NCBI GenBank assembly: GCA_021234155.1
Contig: JAJEKV010000164.1
Span: 62,001 to 126,000 of the forward strand
Source: Isoetes taiwanensis
Lineage: Eukaryota; Streptophyta; Lycopodiopsida; Isoetales; Isoetaceae
Direction of reading: 5' to 3'
DNA length: 64,000 bases
Within the stretch, counting starts at the first letter, position 1; the number at the start of each line of letters is the position of its first letter. The position numbers and the translations under genes are program-made. Positions 32,170 through 43,794 of this stretch are shown here, in pieces. The notes below the pieces were generated by a model that saw nothing but the letters and a program-made list of their open reading frames with translations, searched no databases and was not told the origin of the DNA.

Positions 32170-35100
32170 ATGTCTCGCGCCTCCGCCCTCAGACAAGGTA
32201 ATTTCCGCGATTTTTTATAGCATAGGTATCTCTATAGCTTCGGCCATGTCTTTTTAGGATAGGTAGATGGTTGCTACGATCGCGGCCGCGATAGTTGTGA
32301 CCATGACCTTCCCTATTTTCTGGAAGGTAGTGCTCAAGACAATCGCGGCCGCGATAGTGGCGAGCAATTTATATAAAACGTAATACTCGCTGGTCGTAAA
32401 GAACGCGGCCGCGTTTCTTGCCAGCATAATGGTCACAGAACACCCTTTATTAGTTTGCAACTGTTGAACCAGATCGCGGCCGCGATCCTTACGAACACCT
32501 TCTTCCAATACTTGTGCATCTAACCTGTGTTCAATTGCTTCTGCAGCCCTCGAACTATTCCGCGGGCCGAATGTAGAACCAATCAGAATTGTCACTCCCG
32601 ATAGAAGCAGGAAGTGGTGTGTTGAAATCGCACAGGCAAAACCTCATGTCACTGGAGACCGCCGAAAGGACTTGTGTTTGTTCTTTAGGAATGGGAAGGG
32701 TCCAGAAGATTACGAGCAGCTAGGTATAGTAATTGCTATGTGGGAAGGCACCAAAAATAATGTACGAGGATGCAATAATTTGCGCCAGTAGAAGATACTC
32801 AAGGGCTGCGGTTTGTCGAGTCACGCTTTGAGATGGCGTAATTATGATCCATCCATTATGATTGCCGCAAAAGTCAACAAAGCAACAAGCGGCAAGGGGA
32901 TGGCCACCGGTGCTAAGGGATTTACCGGATATTGCCGTCCTATGATTCCTTAAGTTTGCCGGGTATAAAGTGCAATAGGGATATACTTGTTGGATTTAGC
33001 ATGTGCGTAAAAGGCCTTTCACCTGATAAGAAACCTCCTTCACGCTTTGAAGGCTACTAAAGACAACAAACCGCCTTCAAGGATGGACACCAACCGGCTC
33101 GTGGTCTGTTTCAAAGAAGAGATCCGTGGCCCCTTTGCGCTATTGGTGAACCATCCACTACAAAGGATACCAGAGTGCCCATAGAGGCAAATGTTGTTCC
33201 GGCAAGAATCGGTAGCCCCCTCGGCAAATGTTGGTTGTTCTCGGTAAGTTGACCCTTCGACTCCGGCCATGCTTTTTGATCGCTCCCCGCAGAATCGGCC
33301 GCACTAGAAGGACACCATCAAAGAGGATCCCGCCATTCGGGATAAAGATTCCAAAGGCGCCCACGGATGACAGTGCGCAACCTTCGACGTCTTCTACTCC
33401 TTCCTCGTCCACTAGACCAGCACCTACCAGCCACTTATTGCCCTGGAGAACTGATCCCCAAATGCCAGAAGATTTGAAGTTTAATCCAGATGAAGAAAAG
33501 AAACTGGCACAGGAGACAGCATCCAAGCTCGAGGAGTTCAAAAGATATTATCCAATGGGTGTAAACGGTTCCAAAGAGTCAAGATTTTCGATTGAACCAG
33601 CTCCCGCTAATATGACACATAGAGTCCGGTCAAATGACCATGTACATAGACACTGATAAAAAGCTTCAAGAAATACCCGACAGAAGTTCTTACACCGGCC
33701 GATCTCGTTCCATATGATCCTTTAACAAGGTCTGTTACATCATATTTATTTCTTTCTTCTCATATTGGTTACATATATAAATATGCTCGAAGCGGATCAT
33801 GGCCGCGATCTTCGTGAACAATTTCTTGGACTAACTAGTGTATCTCGGTCACATGCGTGAAATTAGTCACTTGGTCGAGCCCTGTAAGAATTGGCAAACA
33901 AAAATTTTATATTATTTCTCGGTAATCACGATTTTTTTGCCGCACGCTTTTATAATACGCGTGGGCAATGTCGAGCAAAGGTTGGAATTTGCGAAAGCAT
34001 ATGTAAAAAGAAGAAGTCTTGTATTAAATGGTAACCTCTCCAACAAAGAATACATTCAGATTTCCATACAGTACAATGACGTCATCGCAGATACAGTATA
34101 CAAAGAACCACTGATTGAAAAGCTCCAACAACTAAGAAAACCAGCACAAGGCATTCGGATGTCCTCCACAAGGTCCAACAGAACCGCGCAGTGACATCCG
34201 CCCCGGAAGGTATGTTATTCGTTTCTTTGCTCGGGAAAATCGCCGTCGCGATCCTAACCAAAGACTTCGCGAGGATTTTGTGGAGGTGGCTACCACAACT
34301 CAAGGTTAAGGAACCGAAGGATGAGAAGCGCCTCCTATTTATGCAAGAATCTGCCTGGTCTAAACTCGTGAGAAGTTGTCAACAATTGGGCAAGCGTCGA
34401 AAGCTCACCGATGATCGGGGGAATTACCGATAAAACCTTCAAAAGAATTCTTCAACAAGACATTCCCGAGAAACCTACGAGGAATGAACAATGCCGAGGT
34501 AAGCCGGTTGATGGACGAAATCTTACAGGCAAGGTTTTCTTGAAAGTGCGGCCCGGGGGTATACAGACGCGTTTTAATTGCGGTCGAGAGGGCTCTAGAC
34601 ATCGTAACACTTTCACTCATGCATCGCGTGAAGTGTTATCATCACGCCAATTCTATCTCGGAGAAGATGTACAATAATTTTGAAGAGTTGGCTTCATGTT
34701 TTCCGTAGTCCTAAGCAACGCGTCTCCGGATATTGCGCATTACCACATTTCCGAATACGCCAAAGCAAACTATAATAAAGAGGCGCTTCAAGGTAATCTC
34801 TGCAGTTTTGGAAGCTATTTTTGCTATAATGAGGCCGATGAGGCCCGAAAAATGAAAGAGAAGCAAAACATCGTCGCGGCCGCGTAACAAAAAGTGGCAT
34901 CCTTGTGTCTGCATCGGTGTCGAAAAAATGCCGGTTTGTTTTTTGTAGACATCGTAGTTTTTCCACCATGTGGGATGTGAAAAAATACCGATTTTTTAGC
35001 GAGTTGCGGGCATGACACATGCAAAAGTGTACCATATTGTCATGTTTCTCGGATCGGTAGACATTTGCCAAACCTGCTTTTGTACGATCTTAGCCAGATA

Positions 35101-36228
35101 CAAGGTAGCTCCCATGTTTCCCTAGGGGCTTATGAAGAGAAAGGATGGGAGAGCAAAAAAAATATAAAAAGAATTCGGTATTATTATGTCGACCATGTGA
35201 TGAAAGAAATGAGTGACGTTCGGTCTTTGCCCGATTAAACCCAACTTGGAGCTGCGACTGACTCAAGTCACTAAAGCACCACAAAGCACTCCTCTTCCAA
35301 AATATCCGATAACTGGCGACGAAGAAGTAGATGCAAAAACAAAAAGAAAGTATTTGGAGTTCTTTACAGGTAAACCCAAATTCTCATGGGCAGCTATGGA
35401 AGGTGACTTCGTGCTCAAGAGCCAGGCAAAAACCTCTTATGTCTATTATATAGTGAAGGAGCTGGTACCATTAGAAGGTTGCGTTTTGGATTTCTTCTCA
35501 GGCGGAAGTGCCTCAAGGGTAGCGTTGATGCAAGGAAAACGGAGTGTTGCTTTTGAGTTTGACGACAAGGTATGCCGTTTCCTTAGATCTTTCTTCGAGA
35601 TTCTAGAGAAAATGGCAAGGCCTGACATGGAAGAGGAAGGTGAAGAGCAAGATGAGCAACGTGAAGAACAAGGTTCCGACAAGCCTGATATTAATATAAC
35701 ACAGGGAACGGATCTCAGCAACATGGATCAAATACTAGAAGGCCTGGATCAGAAAAGCTTCGAAGAAAGGATCAAGGAGACCGAACCGATAGAGCGGTGA
35801 GAAGGCACAGTGCAAAAACTTGATCCAACTTTTGAGAAGCTTGAAGCCCCGAACAAGAACTTCACACCATAATGCCACCGCTATCCAAGCAATCGACAAG
35901 CCCTTCCTAACTTTGAGTATGTGGGAACTTAGAAGCCGCCTCCTAAGTGGGAGAACCTCCCCCCACCCTTCACCTAAAAGCGCGGTCGGTACCACAGTAA
36001 TGAATATTCCGAGCAATTGCGGGGACTTTAATTGTTTAATAGCCAAGATATGTCGAGGCGTGTTCGGAACGCGGCCGCGGGCAATAGATGTTGACATCCC
36101 GCATAATAACCGATATCTGAAAATGGACCTGCCGCAGCACCATTGCTATTGGAAAGGAGCATATTGCAAGAATAGCTGCTCAACATGGTATTGATCCGGA
36201 CCGTATTTGAGACTTCGGTGATGTAGCT
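32170..36228 (+). pseudogene. Decayed multi-exon gene with a methyltransferase-like motif
   Basis: Exon 1 is proposed at 32,170-32,198 (MSRASALRQ, donor CAAG|GTAATT). Coding-like remnants follow at about 32,600-32,920 (CVEIAQAKPHVTGDRRKDLC, then an AMWEGT segment and a stop), 33,290-33,656 (Pro/Ser-rich, then a charged helix), 33,958-34,190 (EQRLEFAKAYVKRRS) and 35,213-35,800. The last contains GCVLDFFSGGSASRVALMQG and VAFEFDDKVC, which has the spacing of motif I of N6/N4 amino-methyltransferases (VLDxFxGSG ... GR...xExD), but the catalytic D/N-PP-Y motif is not visible. An acidic EEEGEEQDEQREEQ tract follows. Frames are broken in many places. The identity as a methyltransferase is a guess from one motif. 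Confidence 0.35.
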
Positions 36229-36520
36229 TAAGCTTTTGTCGAAAGCATTTTGTAAACAGTTTTTTGTTATAACATTTTCACCTGTTTTCATGTTCAATAC
36301 GAGTTATGCTTTTTGAGTTCAGTATGTGTTAAACTTTTGTTCACTATGCTTTTGAGCTATCTCAACTTTGAATTGGTTTTACAAAGTAGTCTAAGAGATC
36401 GCGGTCGCGATTCTGTACACCAGTTATACAACCCCCAGATGGTAGTTTGACCACGATGCACACAATGTGCTTATTGTATTCTGCCTTCACTTGTTCTCGC
36501 AAGAATCGCAATGGCGATCC
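32278..36520. repeat. Dispersed palindrome GATCGCGGCCGCGATC, about ten copies
   Basis: Copies, exact or with one to three changes, occur at about 32,278, 32,342, 32,403, 32,472, 33,795, 34,239, 34,871, 36,069, 36,397 and 36,505. The core GCGGCCGC is the NotI site. Three copies continue alike on the 3' side (CTTACGA or CTTCGTGA followed by CA and TTTCTT). I saw no exact copy elsewhere in the window. The region is otherwise not GC-rich, so chance cannot explain them. Confidence 0.75.
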
Positions 36521-36785
36521 TTACGACCACTCGTGATGATGCTCAAACCCCTCCGTTACTGTCATGACAGCTTTGGGCTACATGCCTGGTGTCAAATTAT
36601 GGCGCGTGTTATTTTTTCAAGCTGAACTTAGTATTATTGACGCTTTGTTTTGGTTGAGAGGAATCATTTCTTACCATCCCCGGGGTGACCACGACCTATT
36701 TCGTTGTCAAACGAGAAAACGAAATTTCTCTAATTAATGAAACCATGCTTAAAACACCGCCAAAATGATTCATGTGACTTCGGCT

Positions 36786-36879
36786 TGACAGAAAACAGAA
36801 TATTAGAGACGCTGTTATAAACAAAGTGCTTGGGCTGTCGGAGGAAAGATCTTTGATTCGAAGGCTTCGTATCTCAACA
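36786..36879 (+). repeat. Copia element 1, 3' LTR, second part
   Basis: 94 bp matching the end of the 5' LTR (GAAAACAGAATATTAGAGAC through CTCAACA). It is followed by GGAGA (36,880-36,884), the right half of the target duplication, and not by a primer site, which shows that it is a 3' LTR end. Confidence 0.85.
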
Positions 36880-36929
36880 GGAGAACAGAAGGATTACTTA
36901 TTATTAATAAATGCTACTACTACATTTGT

Positions 36930-39900
36930 TTATGAATCCCTCGTTACGACTCGTACTTTCCGCCTCAAATCATTCCATCTTTGTTGGATATACACAACAA
37001 TCGCAAGCACTAATGCCAGTAAGGGAACGGACATATCTCCTGCTCTTGAATAAAAATCCAACCTTGGATTGGCAAACACAGATTCATCAGCAAAATAAGG
37101 ATTGAATAGGCCTATTGGTGCACGAACTGCATCGTATGCATGGGGAAGCAACCGCAGCAATGTCAGCCCTATGTAATAAGTGCGCCTTAGCGGCTTCCCT
37201 CTTATCTCCCAAACCATTCCTCCAATAACTTGGGGAAGCAAAAAAAGATCCCAGTACTAACCCTCCATACTCTTTCAGTTCTTTCATCCATTCAATATCA
37301 TGTTTCACTACACCTTTACAATCTACAAATGTGGTCATCTTTAGTATGGTCCTTTGCTTGCAAAACAGAATGAATTATCGACACAAGGCAGAGAAGCCAA
37401 TGAAATGTATAAGGGCAAAGATCCTTAACACTTTCTTATCTGATGGCACTCTTCCGGGCTCGGTGGAAATCTTGTGGACAAACGAATGCGATATTTCACT
37501 ACTTTCTGGCAGAGTATAAGGACCAACAAAAATGCTACATAAGTGAGAAGCTTCACAAAATAGAGAATAACATGGCTCAACTCTCCTTCCTTTATGACAT
37601 CAGACCTAGCATCATCATTGCCATCGGATGTGAGCCTAGCAAATAAAGCCTCCCGAACCCGGTGAGTAGAGGAATAATGTACCCAATGGCCTGCTTTGCA
37701 ATCGGGATGAGTGAAATAAATGGCACTTGATTTTTTTTTTCTCACATACCACAACCGGGATATGATACAGAGAATCATAAGACTCAATGTAAATATGCTT
37801 AGAATTTCTTCTAGATTTTTTCGAGAAACAATCTCCTTTTGTTGTTGGCTGTATAGGATGGGACATGTCTCCAATTTGATAGTCTTGAAAAAGAAGGGAT
37901 CGTCCTCATTCCTTTTGTCTTTGCTGATTTCTAAGGTCATCAGAGGGACTATCCATCCATCTTGCATTAGTAGCCGGATAACTAACAATCATTTCAACCA
38001 AACAATCCAAACCATTTTCCAGCTCAACATCATCAGTCTTGTTAAGTCCTTCCCATGATAACTTTGGGTGCTTGCATGCCACAAGGTACATTTTCCCCAT
38101 CTTTGGATTATATAGGCCTTCTGGCGAGATAGGGTTTGGATCTAATAGCCTTATTTCTCTGCAGCAGAACTTTGACAAACTCCCCTTTCTTTAGAGGGAC
38201 GGTCTCATCATGAGGGGCAATCAGCGATGATATTAAACCCGGCATGTAACTTGACCAGTCTAGAGACATGACATCTTCCACAAACTATAATGTCAAACCT
38301 TAGAAAGCTAGTTTGATGTTGGAAACCGCCCATCATAATGGGAAATAAGAAGTGAATGGACAAGGAGGTCTTGGTTCAATCTCCCTTTATCTTGAGTAGG
38401 GTACTTCAACAATGACAAAATAACTTTATCACCAAGCGTTGAAGGAACTTCACTTTCCGCAATTGCACCAGCTTGATCGGTTCTTGAATATCGTATGACA
38501 ATTTATTGGCTAAACCAGCAGGAAGAATCCGCGGATAGAGTTTTTGGTAAAATGTCAAGGGATAAAAGGAATCCCCTGAATTGACAAGTGGAAACACCGC
38601 CAACAAATATGCTTCTTTGTTTCAAGGAAAGGGTGAGGGAATGTAGCCACAAATTCGAGCAATGCACCGGTCTTTTTCCCCCCAAGGCATCCCACCATAC
38701 AAAGTTGTCCAGTTGGAACTTTCCCACGCACCTTCAGGTACAAGCGTGAGACCATCAAGAGCTGAACTTTCGGATGCTAGATGCTGACCCATCCCTCGGG
38801 TTACTACTCGTGAAAACAAAGACTCACATTGGCCTTCAATTCACTCTTGGCTCCAATGAAGTCCACACATCTAACATCTTGCAGGCGGATATGACCACCG
38901 GGAGTCATTCCTCCGAGTAGTCTTCAAAAGGTCCCACTCGCTACAAAATTCCTCGGACTTCTGCATTGCCAATTAGGCATTATATCTTCATGCGATTCCC
39001 CACATAAAATTTGCTGAAGGGTGGCACAAAAAGTGATCTTCCTTGTACAATTCGGTGGCCAAAGGTGGCGTTATTTTATCCAGACAAAGCGGTTTCTACT
39101 AGACTTCCACTATTAAACCGATAGATTGAATATGCTCCAAGCCGTGAAGACATGCTTACCTTGTCAAAGTGAACATTAGTGCTGAAGCTTGTAAAGGACC
39201 CTTGCATATCCCCGGACGTTAGAGAAAGCTCCTTAGGGTATCGCATCCTTAGCATGAGGTCACATGACTTTGTAACAGAATCCCGCTTTACCTAAGGCAA
39301 AATCCACCATGGATCGGTGGTTGGAACTTCTTTTTGGAAGGGAAGTGCAACCCGGCATACATATTCTTCGATCATCATTGCTTTGTGTAGATCCCTCCAT
39401 GAGAACAAATTGAGGATGCTAGTAGTTGGATACACGGTGAATTCCCGATGGAAGTCATCCATGTAAGATAAACCCATGTGTGCATCGATTGCCAATTTAA
39501 GAACGCACTTTCGGTCTTGCGAGAATCTCTATTTTTATCAACGTTGACACTGTAATCCGGAAGGATGCAATATGCATAGGTTGAGTACTTGTTGTCTCTT
39601 TGTCTCATTGCCAAAGCGGCCTCCAAAAAAAAAATAGGGCAAAGTGGGGCGAGATCCCGAGTCCTGGCGTCCCAAATCCCCATTTCTAAAGGAAAGCTCA
39701 TTTTGTATCCTCCATCGAGCATTGCGTGTTCATGAAGCATACCGGAGAATGTTTGCCGCTGAAATCAACGTGCATTTTTTATCTACCTCCCCGCTTACGC
39801 CATAATCCGACACAGAGGACATCATATTTGCAGATCCAAAAGGGCGAAAAGGCATAACCGACGCAGAGTTGTTTGTCCATTTGGGCTCGATAATCCATGG

Positions 39901-39945
39901 AAAAAAAATAGCATGACTAGCTCCGCAAAACCGAGAGAAAACCAT
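36930..39945 (-). pseudogene. DUF2921 membrane-protein pseudogene
   Basis: Read on the minus strand, the pieces are in the order and at the spacing of the plant DUF2921 family, which is usually a single long exon of about 900 codons, as here. The N-terminal part (39,945-38,600) is poorly kept (GLTLVPEGAWESS). The middle shows ENGLDCLVEMIVSYP and QQQKEIVSRKNLEEILSI with a membrane helix. The C-terminal part shows LYFVKLLTYVAFLL-like helices (ILYFVKLLTYVAFLLVLILC), ELKEYGGLVLGSFF, RRTYYIGLTLLRLLPHAYDA, NPYFADESVFANPRLDFYSR and a final helix ending YIQQRW. Several frameshifts break it (near 37,930, 37,640 and 37,240). Copia element 1 lies 46 bp beyond the stop. Members are multi-pass membrane proteins of unclear function. 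Confidence 0.75.
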
Positions 39946-42900
39946 TTTGGATTAAAATTAGACAAGGATCAAAGGCGCATTGTTGAGCTGCTGATAAGCT
40001 CAGTCAGAACTATGTATATAATCCGAAACAGAGTGAGAAAAGGATTTGGTTGTGCTTGCTTTCCCATGGGCCCAGAACCTTGAGTTTTTTTTTTTTTTTT
40101 GCCGGGCTTAGATGCCCATGTTCCCATGAAAATCTGACCTTGAGTTTTTTTCTGGCCAAGCGTTCAGACGCAATGTTCCATGAAGATCTGACCTTGATCC
40201 GTTCAGGTTTTCGACCTTAACAAAAAGTAATCTGTCCACAATTCTTTTTGGCCAAGGTCGAAGATCTGGGTACCGCAATCCAGGCAGGTTGACCATGGGA
40301 AATAGGTCAATGGATCTTTACTGCATTACTTGTCTGTCGTTATTCAGTTCAGCCTCTATGAAATGCACGCATATTCGTTTTGTTTTGGTGTTTTTTTTCT
40401 TTATCGACCAAATTAATGCACACATGTTCACAATACATTTTGCATTTTCTAATAATATTAAAAGCATGCATCTCCTTAGCCTTATTTGTTTGCAAGCAAA
40501 TTGTTGATGTCATGGGGCATGGTAGCAATAGTGGTTTTGGGACACTGTGGTCTGGTAGCTAGGAAACCGTCCATGTGTGCAAGCGCCAATTACGCCATAT
40601 TACATGGTGCAATTTTTTGGAGATCTTCTCCATGGCACTTTCCTTTGCAATTATTTCTTGCGCACTTTAGGGAGTTGTTTAGGCTAGGGTTTATTGTTTT
40701 TTGGTATCATAGTATACAAGGTCGTCATTATTGCACCTGAAAGACACAAGTAATTTCAAGAGAATCTTTCTGCTCCAAGACTACTATATTGGAGTAATCG
40801 GCTCGAGTAAGCCCTTTTGCTAACTCACATAGCGTAGCACCTACTTCATATGATTACTTCTTCCATCACTTGACATGTAACAAAAATAAGACAATGCCCA
40901 TGGTTGTAAGCCATAGAAGTAGCCATAATGCCATATACATTATGAAGGAATGGAAACGTTGAGCTCGTAGTAGTTCGATGGTGGTCAATATCTTAAAGAA
41001 TGAGTACCGTTGTTGATTTGCTGGTGGTCATTGCTTGGTTTGTTATGGTCCATTTAGGTATTAGAAAAGCTCTATAAAATGGTGGTCCATTAGGGCGTTA
41101 CCATGTCAAAAGTAGGCCGAATTTGATATGAGCCACACCAAATTCATTTACTCTTACACATGTATGATGATGACATTCAGGTGGCAAATAGCTGGCTCAG
41201 AGATTTCATATTTCGAGACAAGCCTGGAGTTCAAGAAACATGCTACAGAGTGTGGCCATTGAATGCAACATTCTTTGATCAGAGGTACGATTCTAATAAC
41301 CGGCCTTGGGGTTGCCAATGAATGTCCCCACCTAATTAACCAGTTATAACATGTACTTTATTATCGACTAAGATAGTTAACATCCTTTCAGCTTTCCGTT
41401 AGCAAATAGGTCGATCATGTTTTGTAATCTCAACTAATGTCCAACAAAAATCTTTGCGTGTGACCCTAAGTCCCAGAACAACGTCGTGGTAAGGTCTGGG
41501 TTTGGAGATGTAGGGTAATAATTCGTAAGAAAACCCCACATTTTCATTTATTCCAATGCAGTTGTTCAATGGATTTATGAATGCTAAAATTATAAAATTT
41601 GTTTTGAATGAAAGCTGAATAGCGAGGGAATCATGGGAATTAATTTCAGATTTTTTGGAGATACAGTTCGCATATGGATCATTGCCAAACTTGCAGACTT
41701 GAGACAGTGAGATCTTAATGTTTATAGCAAGGATTTTCTCAAAAATCACAAAATTTGTATGAAACAAGTAGAATAACATCCATTTTGACTTCATATCAAT
41801 ATCAAGGTACGTAATATATCAGAATATCAAAGGAAATATGGCAAATCATCAAAATTTTGGAACTTTTTGTCAAAAGCATGTCAAGAAACTAGAAATGAAA
41901 GCCAATCCTCAGGTAAGAGCTCTTAATCCTTCTTTTCCCATCACAATCAGCCTTTTCTCTGTGTTGAATGCACTATATAGCCTCTATCCTACTCCAAGAA
42001 TGCCCTCTTGCCAAAGTGCCCTCTAAAATCCCCCTTTTTTTGCATAATTAGGTGGCTTTTTGTTTGGATGATTGCTTGTTCAGAGGTTTCTTGGTGTGTG
42101 CAAGGCAATTTCAGGATATATCCAACATGATTTGACAGCCAAAACTGCCACAAAGGTGATTCTTGGCATGATTTACAGTCAAGGTTCTTGAGGAAAAACA
42201 AACAAAATATCCCACCATCTAAACTTAAAAAGTGAGGCAAAGATTTAAATAGATGACTATTTTAAAAATTTACAAACAAATCAGGTAATGACACATCGTG
42301 AGCTCTGGGGGTTTAGAAGTAGGATAGGCTGGATTTTTTGTATTCGGGTACATTTCCAAGAAATGGGTTTTGAAGGTCAAAATGAAGTCAAATCTGAAAT
42401 TTTCAAAGGCCAAAGCACATAATTTTTCAAGCTCTATCTGATGGTAAAAAGAAAATTTGGAAAATGAGCACTTTTTGTTTTTAGGGCAAAAAATGGTCAA
42501 AGATGGGTAACTTTGCAAAAAATGGTGATGATTTGGCAAATATAGGGGGACATGGCAATACGGAGGTGGCGATGTGGCAAGAAAAATAGCAACATTTTTC
42601 CTAGTCAAAAATTTTGTGACATGGAGTTGATGTGGATGACACATGGAGGTGATGTGGCTAGTGATATGATATGTGAGTGGCAAATGACTGGGCAAAATGT
42701 ACTGCATGGCCATTTTTACTTTCAAAGCTTATGATGGTGTGAGGAAGACATGGAAAAAGAATGAAATGGAGATGATGAAGGGAATGAATATGACATAAGG
42801 GTATGTAAGCAAGTGTGGCTCAACGCTCAAGATGGAATCTAGATGTCAAAAATAGAATTTATTCCAAAACCAAAATGAACGGAGTCTTCCAGACGTTGAC

Positions 42901-43540
42901 TTAGGGGTCTTCAAGCTTTAACTTCAAGTCTTCAAAATGCTCTAGATGGTCAAAGTCCTTCTCGCAATGCACGTATGGTGTCAAATCAATGTCCTCCCTT
43001 GGTTCTTCATATGAAAGTTCTTCTACAAGTTCTCAAATGATAGATGTCCTCAAGATCCATGGTCCACTAGCTCATGCATATACATATCAAGCCAAATATT
43101 AGCAAAAGGTATGATGTATACATAAAGCTTTTCTATGCTGCCAAAACATGGCAGCATCATGCCAAATAAAGAAAGATAGGCTGGCCCCCCAGCTTTTGAA
43201 CTAGAATTGAGTTGCGTAAGAGTCTCTAATGGTTGCCAAAGTGGGAAGATGGTTGACAACATAGGCTTCTATGAAAAATGGGAGCAAGATAGTACGATAG
43301 ATAGGCGAAGCGATGTGCAAATGGTCATGGAAGTATGAATGTGATGGACCTGCATGACAATTGAATGTATGGTTAGCAAAATAGAGTTTCCATATGGAGG
43401 TATAATGGCCATTTAGGTAGAACTGATAGAACTAGTTACTGTTGATTCTACTTGGGAATCCCTCTTTGTTAGGGATAGGCTGGTTGTTCGGCCAGACTAG
43501 AGACACCTTCATTCTTATCATATCGAAGGATAATTTCAAT
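39946..43540. other. Long stretch without a recognisable gene
   Basis: Nothing I can name. Points seen: a near-direct repeat around runs of T (about 40,081-40,200, CTTGAGTTTTTTT...TCTGACCTTGA twice); GATGTGGC-rich low-complexity sequence at 42,540-42,680 that opens a 151-codon frame on the minus strand with no domain; and an isolated exon-like segment at 41,181-41,284 (listed separately). Confidence 0.35.
41181..41284 (+). pseudogene. Isolated exon-like segment of an unidentified gene
   Basis: Between CATTCAG and a donor AGAG|GTACG lies an open segment of 104 nt encoding VANSWLRDFIFRDKPGVQET and CYRVWPLNATFFDQR. The composition (Trp, Cys, Pro, aromatic) is unlike random translation. No neighbouring exon could be found and I do not know the protein, so it may be a captured or orphaned exon. 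Confidence 0.3.
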
Positions 43541-43559
43541 TTGTCCGGGTACGGAGTTG

Positions 43560-43794
43560 CGATTAAGTGTCTAATCGTCCCTCTCGCTTACTGGCCGTCC
43601 ATGGCAAGCACGTGGTTGGCTCGAGCGTATAGGGAGGACGCCGCACTCTAAATGTGTCGCATGACTGGCGGGGTTGGTTTGGGTTATCGTTTGCTTCCGG
43701 TTGCGACTGGTCCTAGGCGGTGCCCCACCAACTGCCAACATGTTGCTCGTCGCTAAGGTGTCTGCTGGTTCCCTTGTGTGGCCACTACCCAAGA
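43560..43794 (+). pseudogene. Probable ITS2 remnant
   Basis: This segment lies directly before a 25S rRNA start and has the composition and position of ITS2. I cannot align it to a specific ITS2, so the call rests on position only. Confidence 0.4.

Larger units (their letters stand above)
13285..36879 (+). mobile_element. Ty1/copia element 1, split by a ~19 kb insertion in its 3' LTR
   Basis: The 5' LTR is 13,285-13,607 (323 bp, TGTTGG...CAACA), followed by the primer site at 13,609. Internal genes run to a polypurine tract (AAAGGGGGAG, 17,733-17,742). The 3' LTR starts at 17,745 but stops matching after 17,812. The last 94 bp of an LTR identical in layout reappear at 36,786-36,879. GGAGA precedes the 5' LTR and also follows 36,879, so both outer ends belong to one insertion event. 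About 160 bp of the 3' LTR are missing between the two parts. The 18.97 kb between 17,813 and ~36,785 is therefore younger nested DNA. Confidence 0.85.

Noticed and set aside
32254-32595. Minus-strand 113-codon ORF with IAAAI repeats
   Set aside because: The repeats are translations of the GCGGCCGC palindromes, which read alike on both strands; no other protein feature.
42270-42725. 151-codon minus-strand ORF as a gene
   Set aside because: It comes from low-complexity GATGTGGCA-type sequence; His/Pro/Ser-biased, with no domain or splice context.
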